Source of the DNA: CANGTU01 sp046336655
GTDB taxonomy: Bacteria; Bacteroidota; Bacteroidia; Flavobacteriales_D; Sanyastnellaceae
Length of the DNA: 15,376 bases
Reading direction: 5' to 3'
NCBI GenBank assembly: GCA_046336655.1
Contig: JBKDGH010000100.1
Coordinates: 1 to 15,376, forward strand
Shown here: in pieces, positions 1-6,633 of the stretch
Numbering within the stretch: position 1 is the first letter of the stretch
How the letters are laid out: every line of letters begins with the position of its first letter
Notes under the pieces: model-generated
The model's input: the letters and a program-made list of their open reading frames with translations, nothing else
The model's database searches: none
Told to the model about the DNA's origin: nothing
Made by a program: the position numbers and the translations under genes

Positions 1-149
1 TTGGTAACCTTGTCGGAGTACTTACCCTCGTCACAATTTAGAAGAATGTAGGCAACTCGAAAAGTGTGAGAAGTGTGCGAGCCCTTGTTAATAATCGCCA
101 TAAGCTCCTCAACCTCATCTTTGGACAATTTGATAGTGTACCTTTTCAT
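1..149 (-). CDS. IS630-family transposase, N-terminal fragment (runs off left edge)
   Basis: The minus strand reads from an ATG at 147-149 to the window edge without a stop, giving about 49 residues that begin MKRYTIKLSKDEVEEL and continue with a stretch rich in I, N, K, G, S and H, then YILLNCDEG. This is the usual start of IS630/Tc1-mariner-like bacterial transposases: a short beta segment, a helix with KLS/T-K-EE, then a helix-turn-helix beginning with a LL-x-CDEG or LL-x-ADEG motif. The catalytic DDE domain would lie outside the window. The terminal inverted repeat should lie upstream of the ATG, between about 160 and 200, where a TA-rich stretch occurs. I could not fix the exact tip. Whether the element is intact cannot be judged here. 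Confidence 0.72.
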   Translation of the reverse strand, partial: MKRYTIKLSKDEVEELMAIINKGSHTSHTFRVAYILLNCDEGKYSDKVT

Positions 150-198
150 GATTTTTCTTTCAAAGGTACACATAATGCGTCATTATACGCTTAACACA

Positions 199-233
199 AC
201 ACTAGTATCTAGCATCTAGCATCTAGTATCTTA
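199..233. repeat. YATCTAG heptamer array, copy A
   Basis: Four to five consecutive 7-bp units (TATCTAG, CATCTAG, CATCTAG, TATCTTA, preceded by a degenerate ACACTAG) lie between the IS630 fragment and hipB. The same heptamer occurs at six further places in the window. This copy is the only one not beside a stop codon. That would fit the IS630 element having replaced or displaced whatever gene once ended here, but this is inference. Confidence 0.85.
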
Positions 234-243
234 AAAAAAGAAC

Positions 244-251
244 TATCTTTG
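244..251 (+). promoter_or_regulatory. Predicted -7 box of the hipBA promoter
   Basis: TATCTTTG matches the Bacteroidota -7 consensus TAnnTTTG exactly and lies 38 bases before the hipB ATG. No clear -33 TTG/TTTG box is visible at the usual distance, so the call rests on one element. Confidence 0.45.
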
Positions 252-283
252 AATGAAAATCCATTCATTAAACCCATTATGGG
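250..283 (+). promoter_or_regulatory. Candidate HipB operators
   Basis: Two inverted repeats lie between the predicted -7 box and the hipB start. TGAATG-N6-CATTCA spans 250-267, and CCCATTATGGG, with five paired bases around a single centre, spans 273-283. The first overlaps the last bases of the -7 box. Hip-type antitoxins are known to repress their own operon through paired palindromes upstream of the gene. These sites are in the right place, but their sequence differs from the E. coli HipB operator, so binding is inferred from position and symmetry. Confidence 0.4.
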
Positions 284-289
284 ATAATT

Positions 290-613
290 ATGACTGATAA
301 ACCATTCACAAATTGGCGGGCGATGAGTGATCAGGCACTTTCTGCTCATATTGGCGCGTTTGTGAAGCATCACCGGCTGGAACAAAATAAAACCCAGGAC
401 GCACTTTCTCATGAAGCGGGAGTCAGCCGTTCCACGCTGAGCTTACTGGAACGCGGCGAAACGGTTACCCTGGCCACTTTGATTCAGGTATTGCGCGTGC
501 TGAATCAATTACACGTCATGGAGGCTTTTGAAGTGAAGACGCCAGTGAGTCCGCTGGCGCTTGCAAAAGCCGAACAGGAAATGAGAAAGAGAGCCCGGAA
601 TACGAGAGGTTGA
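290..613 (+). CDS. hipB: HipB-like antitoxin, XRE-family HTH regulator
   Basis: This 107-residue protein carries an XRE/Cro-type helix-turn-helix at about residues 20-72. The segment NKTQDALSHEAGVSRSTLSL, followed by LERGE, is typical of the family, with recognition helix around residues 44-55. The C-terminal 30 residues are basic (KAEQEMRKRARNTRG) and probably form a flexible tail. In HipBA systems HipB dimers bind operator palindromes and hold the kinase toxin HipA, giving neutralisation and autorepression. The gene lies 19 bases before hipA on the same strand, the usual order. The ATG at 290 directly follows two palindromes that could be its operators. Assignment rests on the HTH and on the hipA neighbour. 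No strong Shine-Dalgarno sequence is visible. Confidence 0.88.
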   Translation: MTDKPFTNWRAMSDQALSAHIGAFVKHHRLEQNKTQDALSHEAGVSRSTLSLLERGETVTLATLIQVLRVLNQLHVMEAFEVKTPVSPLALAKAEQEMRKRARNTRG

Positions 614-632
614 ATACGCGAAACGCGAAGCG

Positions 633-1934
633 ATGAAAACAGCATTTGTCAAACTGTGGGGTGAACTGGTGGGCGCCGTAGCCTGGGATGAAGCGACCGG
701 ATATGCCACGTTTGAATATGATTCCCGCTTCCGGAATAAAGGATGGGATATTGCTCCCTTGCAAATGCCTGTTTCAGACAGGAAGCGCGTGTTTTCTTTT
801 CCCGCTCTGCGTCGCCATTCGGATCCCGCGATGGATACCTTCAAAGGCCTCCCGGGATTGCTGGCTGATGTATTGCCGGATCGCTACGGAAATGAACTCA
901 TCAACCTGTGGCTTGCGCAGCAGGGACGCCCGCAGAACAGCATGAATCCCGTGGAAATGCTCTGCTTCATCGGTACACGTGGAATGGGAGCTTTGGAGTT
1001 TGAGCCTGCGTCAGAAGTGGAGCGAAAGACGACGTTTTCGGTGGAGCTCGACAGCCTTGTAGCTACAGCGCGAAAAATGCTGACACAGAAGGAAGCGTTT
1101 GTGACCAACCTGCAAAAGGAAGAGTCAAAAGCTATTCTGGAAATACTGCGCATCGGCACTTCAGCGGGAGGCGCAAGACCGAAGGCAGTGATCGCGTTCA
1201 ATGAAAAAACGAATGAGGTGCGCTCTGGTCAGACCAATGCGCCGGCGGGATTTGAACATTGGCTCATCAAACTGGATGGCGTAAGCGATGTGCAGCTCGG
1301 AGCAAGCAAAGGGTATGGCCGGGTGGAAATGGCCTATTACAACATGGCCCTGGCATGTGGTATTGACATGATGCCTTCGCGCCTGTTGGAAGAAAACGGC
1401 AGGGCGCATTTTATGACGAAGCGCTTCGACCGCGAGGGAGGATCGGTGAAACACCACATTCAGACGTTCTGCGCGATGAGGCATTTTGATTACCACCTCG
1501 TCACCAGCTTCAGCTATGAGCAGTTGTTTCAAACACTTTGGGAACTCAATCTGCCTTATCCCGACTCAGAGCAATTGTTTCGAAGAATGGTGTTCAACGT
1601 ACTCGCGCGCAACTGCGATGACCACACCAAGAATTTTTCCTTCCGATTCAAGAAAGACGGGCAGTGGGAACTCGCTCCGGCGTATGACATGTGCCACGCG
1701 TATCAGCCAGGACACCGCTGGGTGAGTCAACATGCACTCAGCATCAATGGCAAGCGCACGGACATTACCCGCGCTGATTTACTCGCCATCGGCAAAATCA
1801 TTAAGTACAAAAAAGCCGGAGAAACCATTGACGCAATCAGTCACACCATCAGTCAATGGAAAACCTTCGCCGATGAAGTGAAGGTGTCGCCGAAGCTGAG
1901 GGAGGCGATAGCCGGGACGATGATACTTCTTTGA
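633..1934 (+). CDS. hipA: HipA-family serine/threonine kinase toxin
   Basis: This 433-residue protein is full length for the HipA family. Residues 5-125 form the N-terminal HipA_N subdomain, including FKGLPGLLADVLPDRYGN. The kinase core (HipA_C) follows: the Gly/Ser loop IGTSAGGARPKA at 174-185, a candidate ATP-binding lysine in WLIKLDG (K213), the catalytic motif N-C-D-D-H-T-K-N at 327-334 (D329 as catalytic base) and the metal-binding Asp in APAYD (D352). All expected catalytic residues are present, so the kinase is predicted to be active. E. coli HipA phosphorylates glutamyl-tRNA synthetase and causes growth arrest; whether this homologue has the same target is unknown. It is probably co-transcribed with the upstream hipB. 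The stop codon is followed after 7 bases by a repeat block. Confidence 0.93.
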   Translation: MKTAFVKLWGELVGAVAWDEATGYATFEYDSRFRNKGWDIAPLQMPVSDRKRVFSFPALRRHSDPAMDTFKGLPGLLADVLPDRYGNELINLWLAQQGRPQNSMNPVEMLCFIGTRGMGALEFEPASEVERKTTFSVELDSLVATARKMLTQKEAFVTNLQKEESKAILEILRIGTSAGGARPKAVIAFNEKTNEVRSGQTNAPAGFEHWLIKLDGVSDVQLGASKGYGRVEMAYYNMALACGIDMMPSRLLEENGRAHFMTKRFDREGGSVKHHIQTFCAMRHFDYHLVTSFSYEQLFQTLWELNLPYPDSEQLFRRMVFNVLARNCDDHTKNFSFRFKKDGQWELAPAYDMCHAYQPGHRWVSQHALSINGKRTDITRADLLAIGKIIKYKKAGETIDAISHTISQWKTFADEVKVSPKLREAIAGTMILL

Positions 1935-1941
1935 GATACTC

Positions 1942-2150
1942 GATTCTAGATACTAGATAACCTGACCCGAGCAGTGGCTCTTTAGATTAAAAGGAGAATA
2001 GAGAATAGAGAATGGAGAATGGAGAATGGAGAATGGAAATCTTTCCGGATTGCTCGTCGCTTAGCGAAGAGGCGGCATCACCCCATTACCCCATCACCCC
2101 ATCACCCCATTATTCTATTTATCTCCCGAGCCCCGGAGGTACGAGGCATG
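1942..2150. repeat. Composite intergenic repeat, copy B
   Basis: This block fills the gap between the convergent hipA and DUF6713 genes. In order it holds degenerate YATCTAG heptamers (about 1942-1960), a linker, six exact or near-exact GAGAATR heptamers (1994-2035), a second linker with TTAGCGAAGAGG, four CCCCATYA octamers (2081-2112), and a GAGCCCCGGAGG segment (about 2128-2139) resembling the left end of the 138-bp element. The part from GAGAAT to the octamers closely matches the block at 5537-5634. No credible gene lies in 1935-2170. Confidence 0.9.
1947..2013 (+). repeat. Inverted repeat left arm around the cupin/DUF6713 pair
   Basis: These 67 bases are the reverse complement of 3406-3472 with a single mismatch (G versus A in the CCCGA-CAGTGG linker). 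The arms span heptamers, linker and the first GAGAATR units, and enclose about 1.4 kb holding only the cupin and DUF6713 genes. Confidence 0.88.
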
Positions 2151-2170
2151 GGGTCTCTTCCAGCGAATGG

Positions 2171-2542
2171 CTAAAACCCGGTTGCCTCAGGGAAGCACAG
2201 GTCCAGTATTGCGAAAACGGCTGCACCGATGATGATGGTCCAGGATATCCAGTCCTTGAATCCATTGTTCTTGTGTCTCAGGAAAAGGATATGAAGCCCG
2301 AGGTGAACAATCAGAAATACATCGAATCCCCGGATAAAGGCGTCGTGATCCGCGCTGCCGGTAAGTTGGCCGTAAAGGAAGAAGAACAGGGGAACATGCG
2401 CGAACACAAATACGACATGTCCGACATGGTCAGGGAGTAACGAAAGGCCTGGAAAAATCCGCCATTCACGACAGCGTATCGCGTCCATCTCGTGCACGGT
2501 GATCAGCGAGAGCCCGATGTAAAAAAAGAGGTGCTCTGTCAT
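2171..2542 (-). CDS. DUF6713-like small integral membrane protein
   Basis: This 123-residue protein has four hydrophobic segments at about residues 4-18, 40-60, 70-90 and 97-117, so it is predicted to sit in the inner membrane. The N-terminal signature (HEMDAIRCREWRIFPG, residues 17-32) and AHVPLFFFLYG (48-58) resemble the DUF6713 family as I recall it, which has no established function. The conserved HE-x-DA and EWR residues at the end of the first helix are notable for a polar role near the membrane face. It begins 45 bases after the cupin gene and probably shares its transcript. Function is unknown; a membrane partner for the cupin protein is only inferred from the pairing. Confidence 0.75.
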   Translation of the reverse strand: MTEHLFFYIGLSLITVHEMDAIRCREWRIFPGLSLLPDHVGHVVFVFAHVPLFFFLYGQLTGSADHDAFIRGFDVFLIVHLGLHILFLRHKNNGFKDWISWTIIIGAAVFAILDLCFPEATGF

Positions 2543-2587
2543 AGCCTGTGTTCTTTGGGATGCGCAAAGGTCCAGATGCAGGGGCGC

Positions 2588-3145
2588 TCATTTTTCGATG
2601 CCCGAGTATTTTTTATAGATCGCTCTGTAGCCAAACAGCCTGCCGACCGGCCCGATCACATTCATCAGGAATTTTTGCAGTCCGAGGGGAATATGAGCCA
2701 GGTAACTTTTACTGTCGAGATACTTCAGCGTCACCAGCTCCTGAATCAATCCGGCCTTTCCGCCTGGCATTTTACCGTCTATGCTAAGTCCGATGATGTT
2801 TTCCAGCAGGTAGTCAAAGTCCAGCGCGGGAGATATGGACTGGATATAAACCACAGGCTCATGGCTCGCGTTGTAATGGTTATGAGGTTTGTTTTTCGGG
2901 AGTGTGATCTGCTCCCCGGCATTCAGCACCCGTTTCTCGCCGTCCAGAAGAATAGTAAGCTGTCCGGCCAGCACTTCAAAATGTTCGTCTTGCAGCGCAT
3001 GAAAATGATCCGGCACCTGTTCACCTCTTGAGATCAGCGTCATCTTCATTACCACGCGCTGCCCCTGGGTGTCCTGGGCTGTTTCCAGGAATTCATAGGT
3101 ATCACCGGTTTCCGGATTGCAGAGGATTTGTCCTGAAGATGGCAT
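2588..3145 (-). CDS. Cupin-domain protein
   Basis: This 185-residue protein has a single cupin barrel at about residues 15-115. Cupin motif 1 is complete: H47-x-H49-x4-E54-x6-G61. Motif 2 reads G77-x5-P83-x-N85-x2-H88-x3-N92, with Asn at a usually Gly position. The predicted metal ligands are therefore H47, H49, E54 and H88. The C-terminal 65 residues (LLENIIGLSIDGKMPGG onward) form a helical extension beyond the minimal cupin, which is seen in Bacteroidota cupins. The substrate cannot be read from the sequence; cupins range from dioxygenases and isomerases to sugar-binding or sensor proteins. It is followed by the DUF6713 gene. The ATG at 3143-3145 has no clear Shine-Dalgarno sequence. Confidence 0.85.
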   Translation of the reverse strand: MPSSGQILCNPETGDTYEFLETAQDTQGQRVVMKMTLISRGEQVPDHFHALQDEHFEVLAGQLTILLDGEKRVLNAGEQITLPKNKPHNHYNASHEPVVYIQSISPALDFDYLLENIIGLSIDGKMPGGKAGLIQELVTLKYLDSKSYLAHIPLGLQKFLMNVIGPVGRLFGYRAIYKKYSGIEK

Positions 3146-3282
3146 AGTGCTCGGGGGCTAAACGGTTGGTAAGCGGTTGTATCACTTCGGCCCGTGCTCG
3201 TTTTCGGAAACAAGCGGGGCGCGCATGCGGCCGCAAAGGTGCGAATCTTTGGTGGAATGGCCACTAACTCATGGAGCCGGCC

Positions 3283-3366
3283 GGGAGGCGGGGCTCGGGA
3301 CTCGGGAGGCGGGACTCGGGACTCGAGACTCGGGAGGCGGGACTCGGGACTCGGGACTCGGGAAAA
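3283..3366. repeat. GGGACTC heptamer array
   Basis: Eleven 7-bp units in perfect register (3283-3359) plus a degenerate twelfth: seven are GGGACTC or one base off (GGGGCTC, GAGACTC) and three are GGGAGGC. The register never breaks, which shows expansion by slippage or unequal exchange. It lies upstream of the cupin gene. Short copies of the same unit occur at 8583-8596 and 9095-9103. Confidence 0.9.
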
Positions 3367-3383
3367 CGCCCGGCGAGGTTATC

Positions 3384-3425
3384 CAGTCTCCAGTCTCTAT
3401 TCTCTATTCTCTATTCTCTATTCTC
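3384..3425. repeat. GAGAATA/GAGACTG heptamer array (reverse orientation)
   Basis: On the plus strand this reads two CAGTCTC units followed by four exact TATTCTC units. It is the reverse complement of the array at 1994-2035 and forms part of the right inverted arm. Confidence 0.9.
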
Positions 3426-3472
3426 CTTTTAATCTAAAGAGCCACTGTTCGGGTCAGGTTATCTAGTATCTA
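3406..3472 (-). repeat. Inverted repeat right arm around the cupin/DUF6713 pair
   Basis: This is the partner of 1947-2013, identical in reverse complement at 66 of 67 positions. Together with the other blocks in 3146-3504 it accounts for most of that 358-base gap; the remainder (3146-3282) shows no gene and no clear promoter to me. Confidence 0.88.
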
Positions 3473-3501
3473 GCATCTAGCATCTAGTATCTAGAATCTA
3501 A
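3460..3501. repeat. YATCTAG heptamer array, longest copy
   Basis: Five exact units (TATCTAG x2, CATCTAG x2, TATCTAG) and one degenerate unit (AATCTAA) end three bases before the stop codon of the 3505-5352 gene. This is the closest approach of an array to a coding region in the window. Confidence 0.92.
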
Positions 3502-3504
3502 CGC

Positions 3505-5352
3505 TTACTTCACTTCCTCCATTACATACACCACATCCCCTGCTTCACACGGAAAAGCGAGGTAGTACAACCGCTGATGGAATTCACGTTCGCGTTGCCG
3601 GGTCTTGCGGCGTTGTTCGATGCGGTATAGTTCGTCCATGTACTGCAAGTCCTTGCTGATTTTATTTTCCGGTTGGTACCTGTCATAGACTCCCAGCGCT
3701 CCCCGAAGGGTTTGCGGATTGGTTGGAGTGGGCGTCAGACTGATATTGATGCCCCCGGAAAGTTCAAACTCCTGAATAGCCAGGTGGGGCTGCTCTCCTT
3801 TGTAAGCCACGCACACCACCACTGCTCTGCCTTTTTTGGGCATGATCATCTGACGATCCGTGGCATTGCCCGGAAAGAAGATCATGTTGTCGGTGGTGTT
3901 CAATCGGTAAATGCTTTTGATGGTGGTGAATACGAGGTAGCTGTACACGCGGTCAAATTCATTTCCGTTGGTCACCGCTATGCGCTCGCTCTTCTGCATG
4001 CTCCATCCTTTTGGGGAAATGCCTATGTCCACATTCACCCATCCGGTGTCGCTCCAGTTGAAGCCGTAGGTTTCCATGCGGTACTTTTCTCTTTTCCAAA
4101 GCACCTCCCTGTATTTTTCAATCGTGCGCTCTTCTTTCGCAATCTCTTTATCGAGTGATTTTTTTCGCTCTTGCTCCATCGTGGCAAGCTCTTCCTTTAC
4201 GCGGGCCAGACGTGCATCATAATGGTTCTTCAGCAATGCGGCATAGATGTCGGCCTGCCGCACATTGGTACACCTCAGTTCCTGAAAACGCCTGAAAGCC
4301 TGCTTCGCGGAAGAGTCAGAAGCAATCCCCGCCGCAATGCTATCCAACTCATACAGGTTCTTGTGGAGATTCCGGGTGTAGACTTCAAGCACCTTGTCAT
4401 CACATGTGGTGAAGATGACGCGCAGGCGGGCTTCAAACTCCCGGGTGGCGAGAAGGGTGTTCTGGTAGTTTGCGGATCGGATCACCTTGATTTTTGCCGG
4501 GTCAATTCCGTAGTGGCTTTTTTGCCGCGTGACTGTCTTGGCTTCTTCGCTTTCGGTGGTGTATGAATCCGTGGTATACGTACCGTTCACTACCTTTTTC
4601 TGATTGTTGTAGTAGGGTTCATTCACGCTTGTGGCTGTGAGGGATCCCACGTCAAAAAAGAGGGAGATAAAATCCACCGTGGCATTGCGGTAGTAGAGGT
4701 CGTAGACGTCATTGGTGGTACATGCAGTGCCGGTAGATTTCATTTCTTTGGTCACCTCCTGTTCAAATCCTTCGGGCAGAAAGTCGAGGGAAAAAATGTC
4801 CACCGCATTCAGGACGTTTTCGATGGGGCGGGGATCTACCCAGTTGATGTTTCCGGAGGCATCGGTTTCTCCGCGATAGGCCATCATTCCGGGGACTTTT
4901 TCGAACGTGGGGATTTCAAACCGGATGGGAATGGCCTTGTTGATCTGCAATGGCGTATTGCCGGATGAAGCCCGCAGGTGTACCATGCCGTCGGTTTCGA
5001 GCAGGGCGCCGTTGGAAGTGGTGGAGAGGTTTTGCAGGATCATGTCCTCCAGAGAAAGGGCTTCGCGAAGCTCCACGCGTATGGAGTCTTCCACCACATT
5101 CCCACGAGCATCTACGAAACACCCTTTGGGACAAATGACGATGGTGCCGTTTTTCCCTTCGATGACATTGTCCTTGCGGCCATCAATCGCAAACGACTGA
5201 CCCGGGATGAGCTGTTCGACAAATTCCTGATCAGTCTGTGGTCTTTCCTCGGGCTTCTCTGTCTCCCCTGTGTTCCCTGGCTGGTCCGCGCATTGCGTGG
5301 TGAATACAGCGATCGCGAAAAAGAAGATCAGGCGGGCAAAGGATATTTTCAT
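3505..5352 (-). CDS. Large predicted exported protein of unknown function, possible lipoprotein
   Basis: I place the start at the ATG at 5350-5352, giving 615 residues that begin MKISFARLIFFFAIAVFTTQC, a typical export signal. Cys21 could be a lipidation site, but Gln before it is not canonical. An in-frame upstream ATG at 5425-5427 would add 25 residues before the signal and lies inside a palindrome, so it is unlikely. After a Pro/Glu/Thr-rich linker (about 22-45), residues 50-180 look like a beta-rich domain (IVICPKGCFVDARGNVVEDS, then LLETDGMVHLRA). A strongly charged coiled coil occupies about residues 395-435 (KEELATMEQERKKSLDKEIA), followed by a second beta-rich region to the end. I do not recognise a characterised family. 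A cell-surface or periplasmic role is inferred from the signal only. Confidence 0.82.
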   Translation of the reverse strand: MKISFARLIFFFAIAVFTTQCADQPGNTGETEKPEERPQTDQEFVEQLIPGQSFAIDGRKDNVIEGKNGTIVICPKGCFVDARGNVVEDSIRVELREALSLEDMILQNLSTTSNGALLETDGMVHLRASSGNTPLQINKAIPIRFEIPTFEKVPGMMAYRGETDASGNINWVDPRPIENVLNAVDIFSLDFLPEGFEQEVTKEMKSTGTACTTNDVYDLYYRNATVDFISLFFDVGSLTATSVNEPYYNNQKKVVNGTYTTDSYTTESEEAKTVTRQKSHYGIDPAKIKVIRSANYQNTLLATREFEARLRVIFTTCDDKVLEVYTRNLHKNLYELDSIAAGIASDSSAKQAFRRFQELRCTNVRQADIYAALLKNHYDARLARVKEELATMEQERKKSLDKEIAKEERTIEKYREVLWKREKYRMETYGFNWSDTGWVNVDIGISPKGWSMQKSERIAVTNGNEFDRVYSYLVFTTIKSIYRLNTTDNMIFFPGNATDRQMIMPKKGRAVVVCVAYKGEQPHLAIQEFELSGGINISLTPTPTNPQTLRGALGVYDRYQPENKISKDLQYMDELYRIEQRRKTRQREREFHQRLYYLAFPCEAGDVVYVMEEVK

Positions 5353-5423
5353 GGTCATAGGAGTAATCATGGAACAGCACACACACACCAGCCGGCAGGC
5401 ATAGTCTAACGGCACCGGCTCAT

Positions 5424-5443
5424 TCATTCATCATGATGAATGA
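5424..5443. promoter_or_regulatory. Perfect 20-bp palindrome upstream of the exported-protein gene
   Basis: All ten bases on each side of the centre pair (TCATTCATCA with its exact complement). It lies about 72 bases before the chosen start of the 615-residue gene. A symmetrical site of this length is a good candidate for a dimeric regulator or an RNA hairpin in the leader. The rest of 5353-5536 shows no gene. Confidence 0.5.
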
Positions 5444-5536
5444 CGTTTGCCGTACATCTGAAGTTACAATGCGTTCAAATGCATTATCGCCAATTATCTC
5501 CGAGAGCAACGGAATGGTGGTTTTTTGGAGATATAG

Positions 5537-5649
5537 GAGAATGGAGAATGGAGAGTGGAAATCTTTCCGGATTGCTCGTCGTTCAGCGAAGAGGTGTCAT
5601 TACCCCATCATCCCATCACCCCATTACCACATTATTCTATTTATCTCCC
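5537..5649. repeat. Composite intergenic repeat, copy D
   Basis: Three GAGAATG-type heptamers (5537-5557), the linker with CGAAGAGG, four CCCCATYA-type octamers (5603-5634), and the segment TATTCTATTTATCTCCC. It is nearly identical in order and sequence to copy B and joins directly to the 138-bp element, so it shows the full block order. YATCTAG heptamers are absent here. Confidence 0.88.
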
Positions 5650-5659
5650 GAGCCCTGGA

Positions 5660-5797
5660 GGGGCGGCATGTCTGTAGCCTCCGGCGAAGGCCGGAGGATT
5701 ATGAAGCGCATAAGACGATGAGTCCCGAAGGGACGACATGGAAAAGGATTTCATGTGTCGTCCGGCGATTGAATGTTTTATGCCGCCCCCGGGGCTC
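5660..5797 (+). repeat. 138-bp palindrome-rich element, copy 1
   Basis: The ends carry the inverted repeat GGGGCGGCAT / ATGCCGCCCC, extended outward imperfectly by GAGCCC. Inside are three hairpins: CCTCCGGC/GCCGGAGG, GTCCC/GGGAC around GAA, and GACGACA/TGTCGTC. A unit of the form GAG-YCC-...-GGGR-CGRCATG occurs twice forward and once inverted, so the element looks like a compound of REP-like units. There is no coding capacity. The second copy at 6945-7082 is in the same orientation. Confidence 0.9.
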
Positions 5798-5825
5798 AGT
5801 ATTTACAGCCCCATCAAAAATTCGC

Positions 5826-6167
5826 TCAGGTTCCGGAGGTCAGCCGCTGCTCTACTTCTTCTCGCAGGCGGGGAAGATGATTGGTGAGTATTCCCCAGAT
5901 AATGACATCGTCCACTTTGTCGTAGGCGTGAATTACCCAATTTCTGGTGTCCACTATTCTTCGGGCATTCTCCAAAGGAAAGTTGGGATCAATCTTCAGG
6001 ATGTGGCTTGTTGCTTCTCCAATGATTTCAAGTTCACGTTCAATGGCGCGCCGAAGGAGTTTGTTTTCCTGGTAGTGATGAAAGTCGCGGTTTTCGCCAA
6101 GGAAATCGTAAATCGATTCTATTGAAACCTTGATGTCATAGAGGTATTTCCGCACATCATGCTTCAT
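5826..6167 (-). CDS. hepT: HepT-like HEPN-domain toxin (DUF86 family)
   Basis: This 113-residue, largely helical protein matches HepT/DUF86 in length and layout. The HEPN signature R-x4-H-x-Y is intact as R75-NWVI-H80-A-Y82, within DTRNWVIHAYDKVDD. In characterised MntA/HepT pairs the Arg and His act in RNA cleavage, and the Tyr is the residue AMPylated by the antitoxin. The upstream ERELEIIGEA helix is also typical. Its ATG overlaps the end of mntA by 11 bases, which implies translational coupling. An active toxin is predicted. The neighbouring nucleotidyltransferase makes the call firm. The only alternative is a stand-alone DUF86 protein, which the overlap argues against. Confidence 0.93.
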   Translation of the reverse strand: MKHDVRKYLYDIKVSIESIYDFLGENRDFHHYQENKLLRRAIERELEIIGEATSHILKIDPNFPLENARRIVDTRNWVIHAYDKVDDVIIWGILTNHLPRLREEVEQRLTSGT

Positions 6168-6465
6168 ACACCAACTGTCTTGTTCGGATGATGCTATCGA
6201 TGAAGTATGGATTGGAAAGTGACCGCTCGGTAATCAGATCAATATTGCGCTGAAACAGTTCGCGAAGTTTGCTGTGTAGCGTGAAGTAGTTTTCTGTGTA
6301 TTCCTCTACCGAGAGGTCATCGGCAAAGGAGAGGAGAAAGTCGATATCGCTGTTGGTGGAAAAGTCACCGGTAACAGCCGAACCAAAGGCATACAGTTTT
6401 TTTACCCGTAATGCCTGGCACAGGGACCGAATGTCATCTTTCTTTTGTTCGATAAGCGGAAACAC
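6157..6465 (-). CDS. mntA: MntA-like nucleotidyltransferase antitoxin
   Basis: This 102-residue minimal nucleotidyltransferase has the motif G28-S29-x10-D40-I-D42 and a third acidic residue in RNIDLI (D76). These are the metal-binding residues of the polymerase-beta-type fold, so the enzyme is predicted to be catalytic. MntA-type antitoxins block HepT by transferring AMP units to its active-site tyrosine. The start is GTG at 6463-6465, giving MFPLIEQKKDDI. A TAnnTTTG box lies about 15 bases upstream, so the transcript would have a very short leader. It precedes and overlaps hepT, the usual order for the pair. Confidence 0.93.
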   Translation of the reverse strand: MFPLIEQKKDDIRSLCQALRVKKLYAFGSAVTGDFSTNSDIDFLLSFADDLSVEEYTENYFTLHSKLRELFQRNIDLITERSLSNPYFIDSIIRTRQLVYEA

Positions 6466-6479
6466 GGATCAACTTTTTC

Positions 6480-6487
6480 CAAAGATA
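6480..6487 (-). promoter_or_regulatory. Predicted -7 box of the mntA-hepT promoter
   Basis: Read on the minus strand this is TATCTTTG, an exact TAnnTTTG match and the same octamer as before hipB. Its 3' end is about 14 bases before the GTG. An imperfect inverted repeat (AGTC-CTGA-ATC with GAT-CAG-ACT, about 6510-6536) lies just upstream. No -33 box was recognised. Confidence 0.4.
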
Positions 6488-6633
6488 AGCCTCCTCTTGT
6501 AGTCCTGAATCTCTTTTGATCAGACTTCGGATACCAGTTCCGCCAATCTGGATGTCCGGCCGGAAAAGGACATTTGACACTTGGTACGTTTCGTTTTACC
6601 AGAGAGTACCCGAAATTGGGAAGCCCTTTCTAA

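Noticed and set aside
1994..2112. CRISPR array
   Set aside because: The repeats are 7-8 bp and directly adjacent, without spacers, and no cas gene is present.
2012..2440. Plus-strand frame of 142 codons
   Set aside because: It begins in GAGAATG repeats and then runs antisense to the DUF6713 gene; composition is not protein-like.
5353..5427. Longer start for the exported protein at 5427
   Set aside because: It would place 25 residues with four cysteines ahead of a clear signal peptide, and its ATG lies in the 20-bp palindrome.
5714..5741. Hammerhead ribozyme-like core (GATGAGTCCC, GAA, GGGACGA) in the 138-bp element, also in copy 2
   Set aside because: Two bases of the CUGAUGA core differ (ACGAUGA) and the second core strand reads GACA instead of GAAA; no cleavage-site stem arrangement was evident, so it is probably chance within the REP-like hairpin.
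5433..6125. Plus-strand frame of 230 codons
   Set aside because: It is translated from repeats and the 138-bp element and then runs antisense to hepT.
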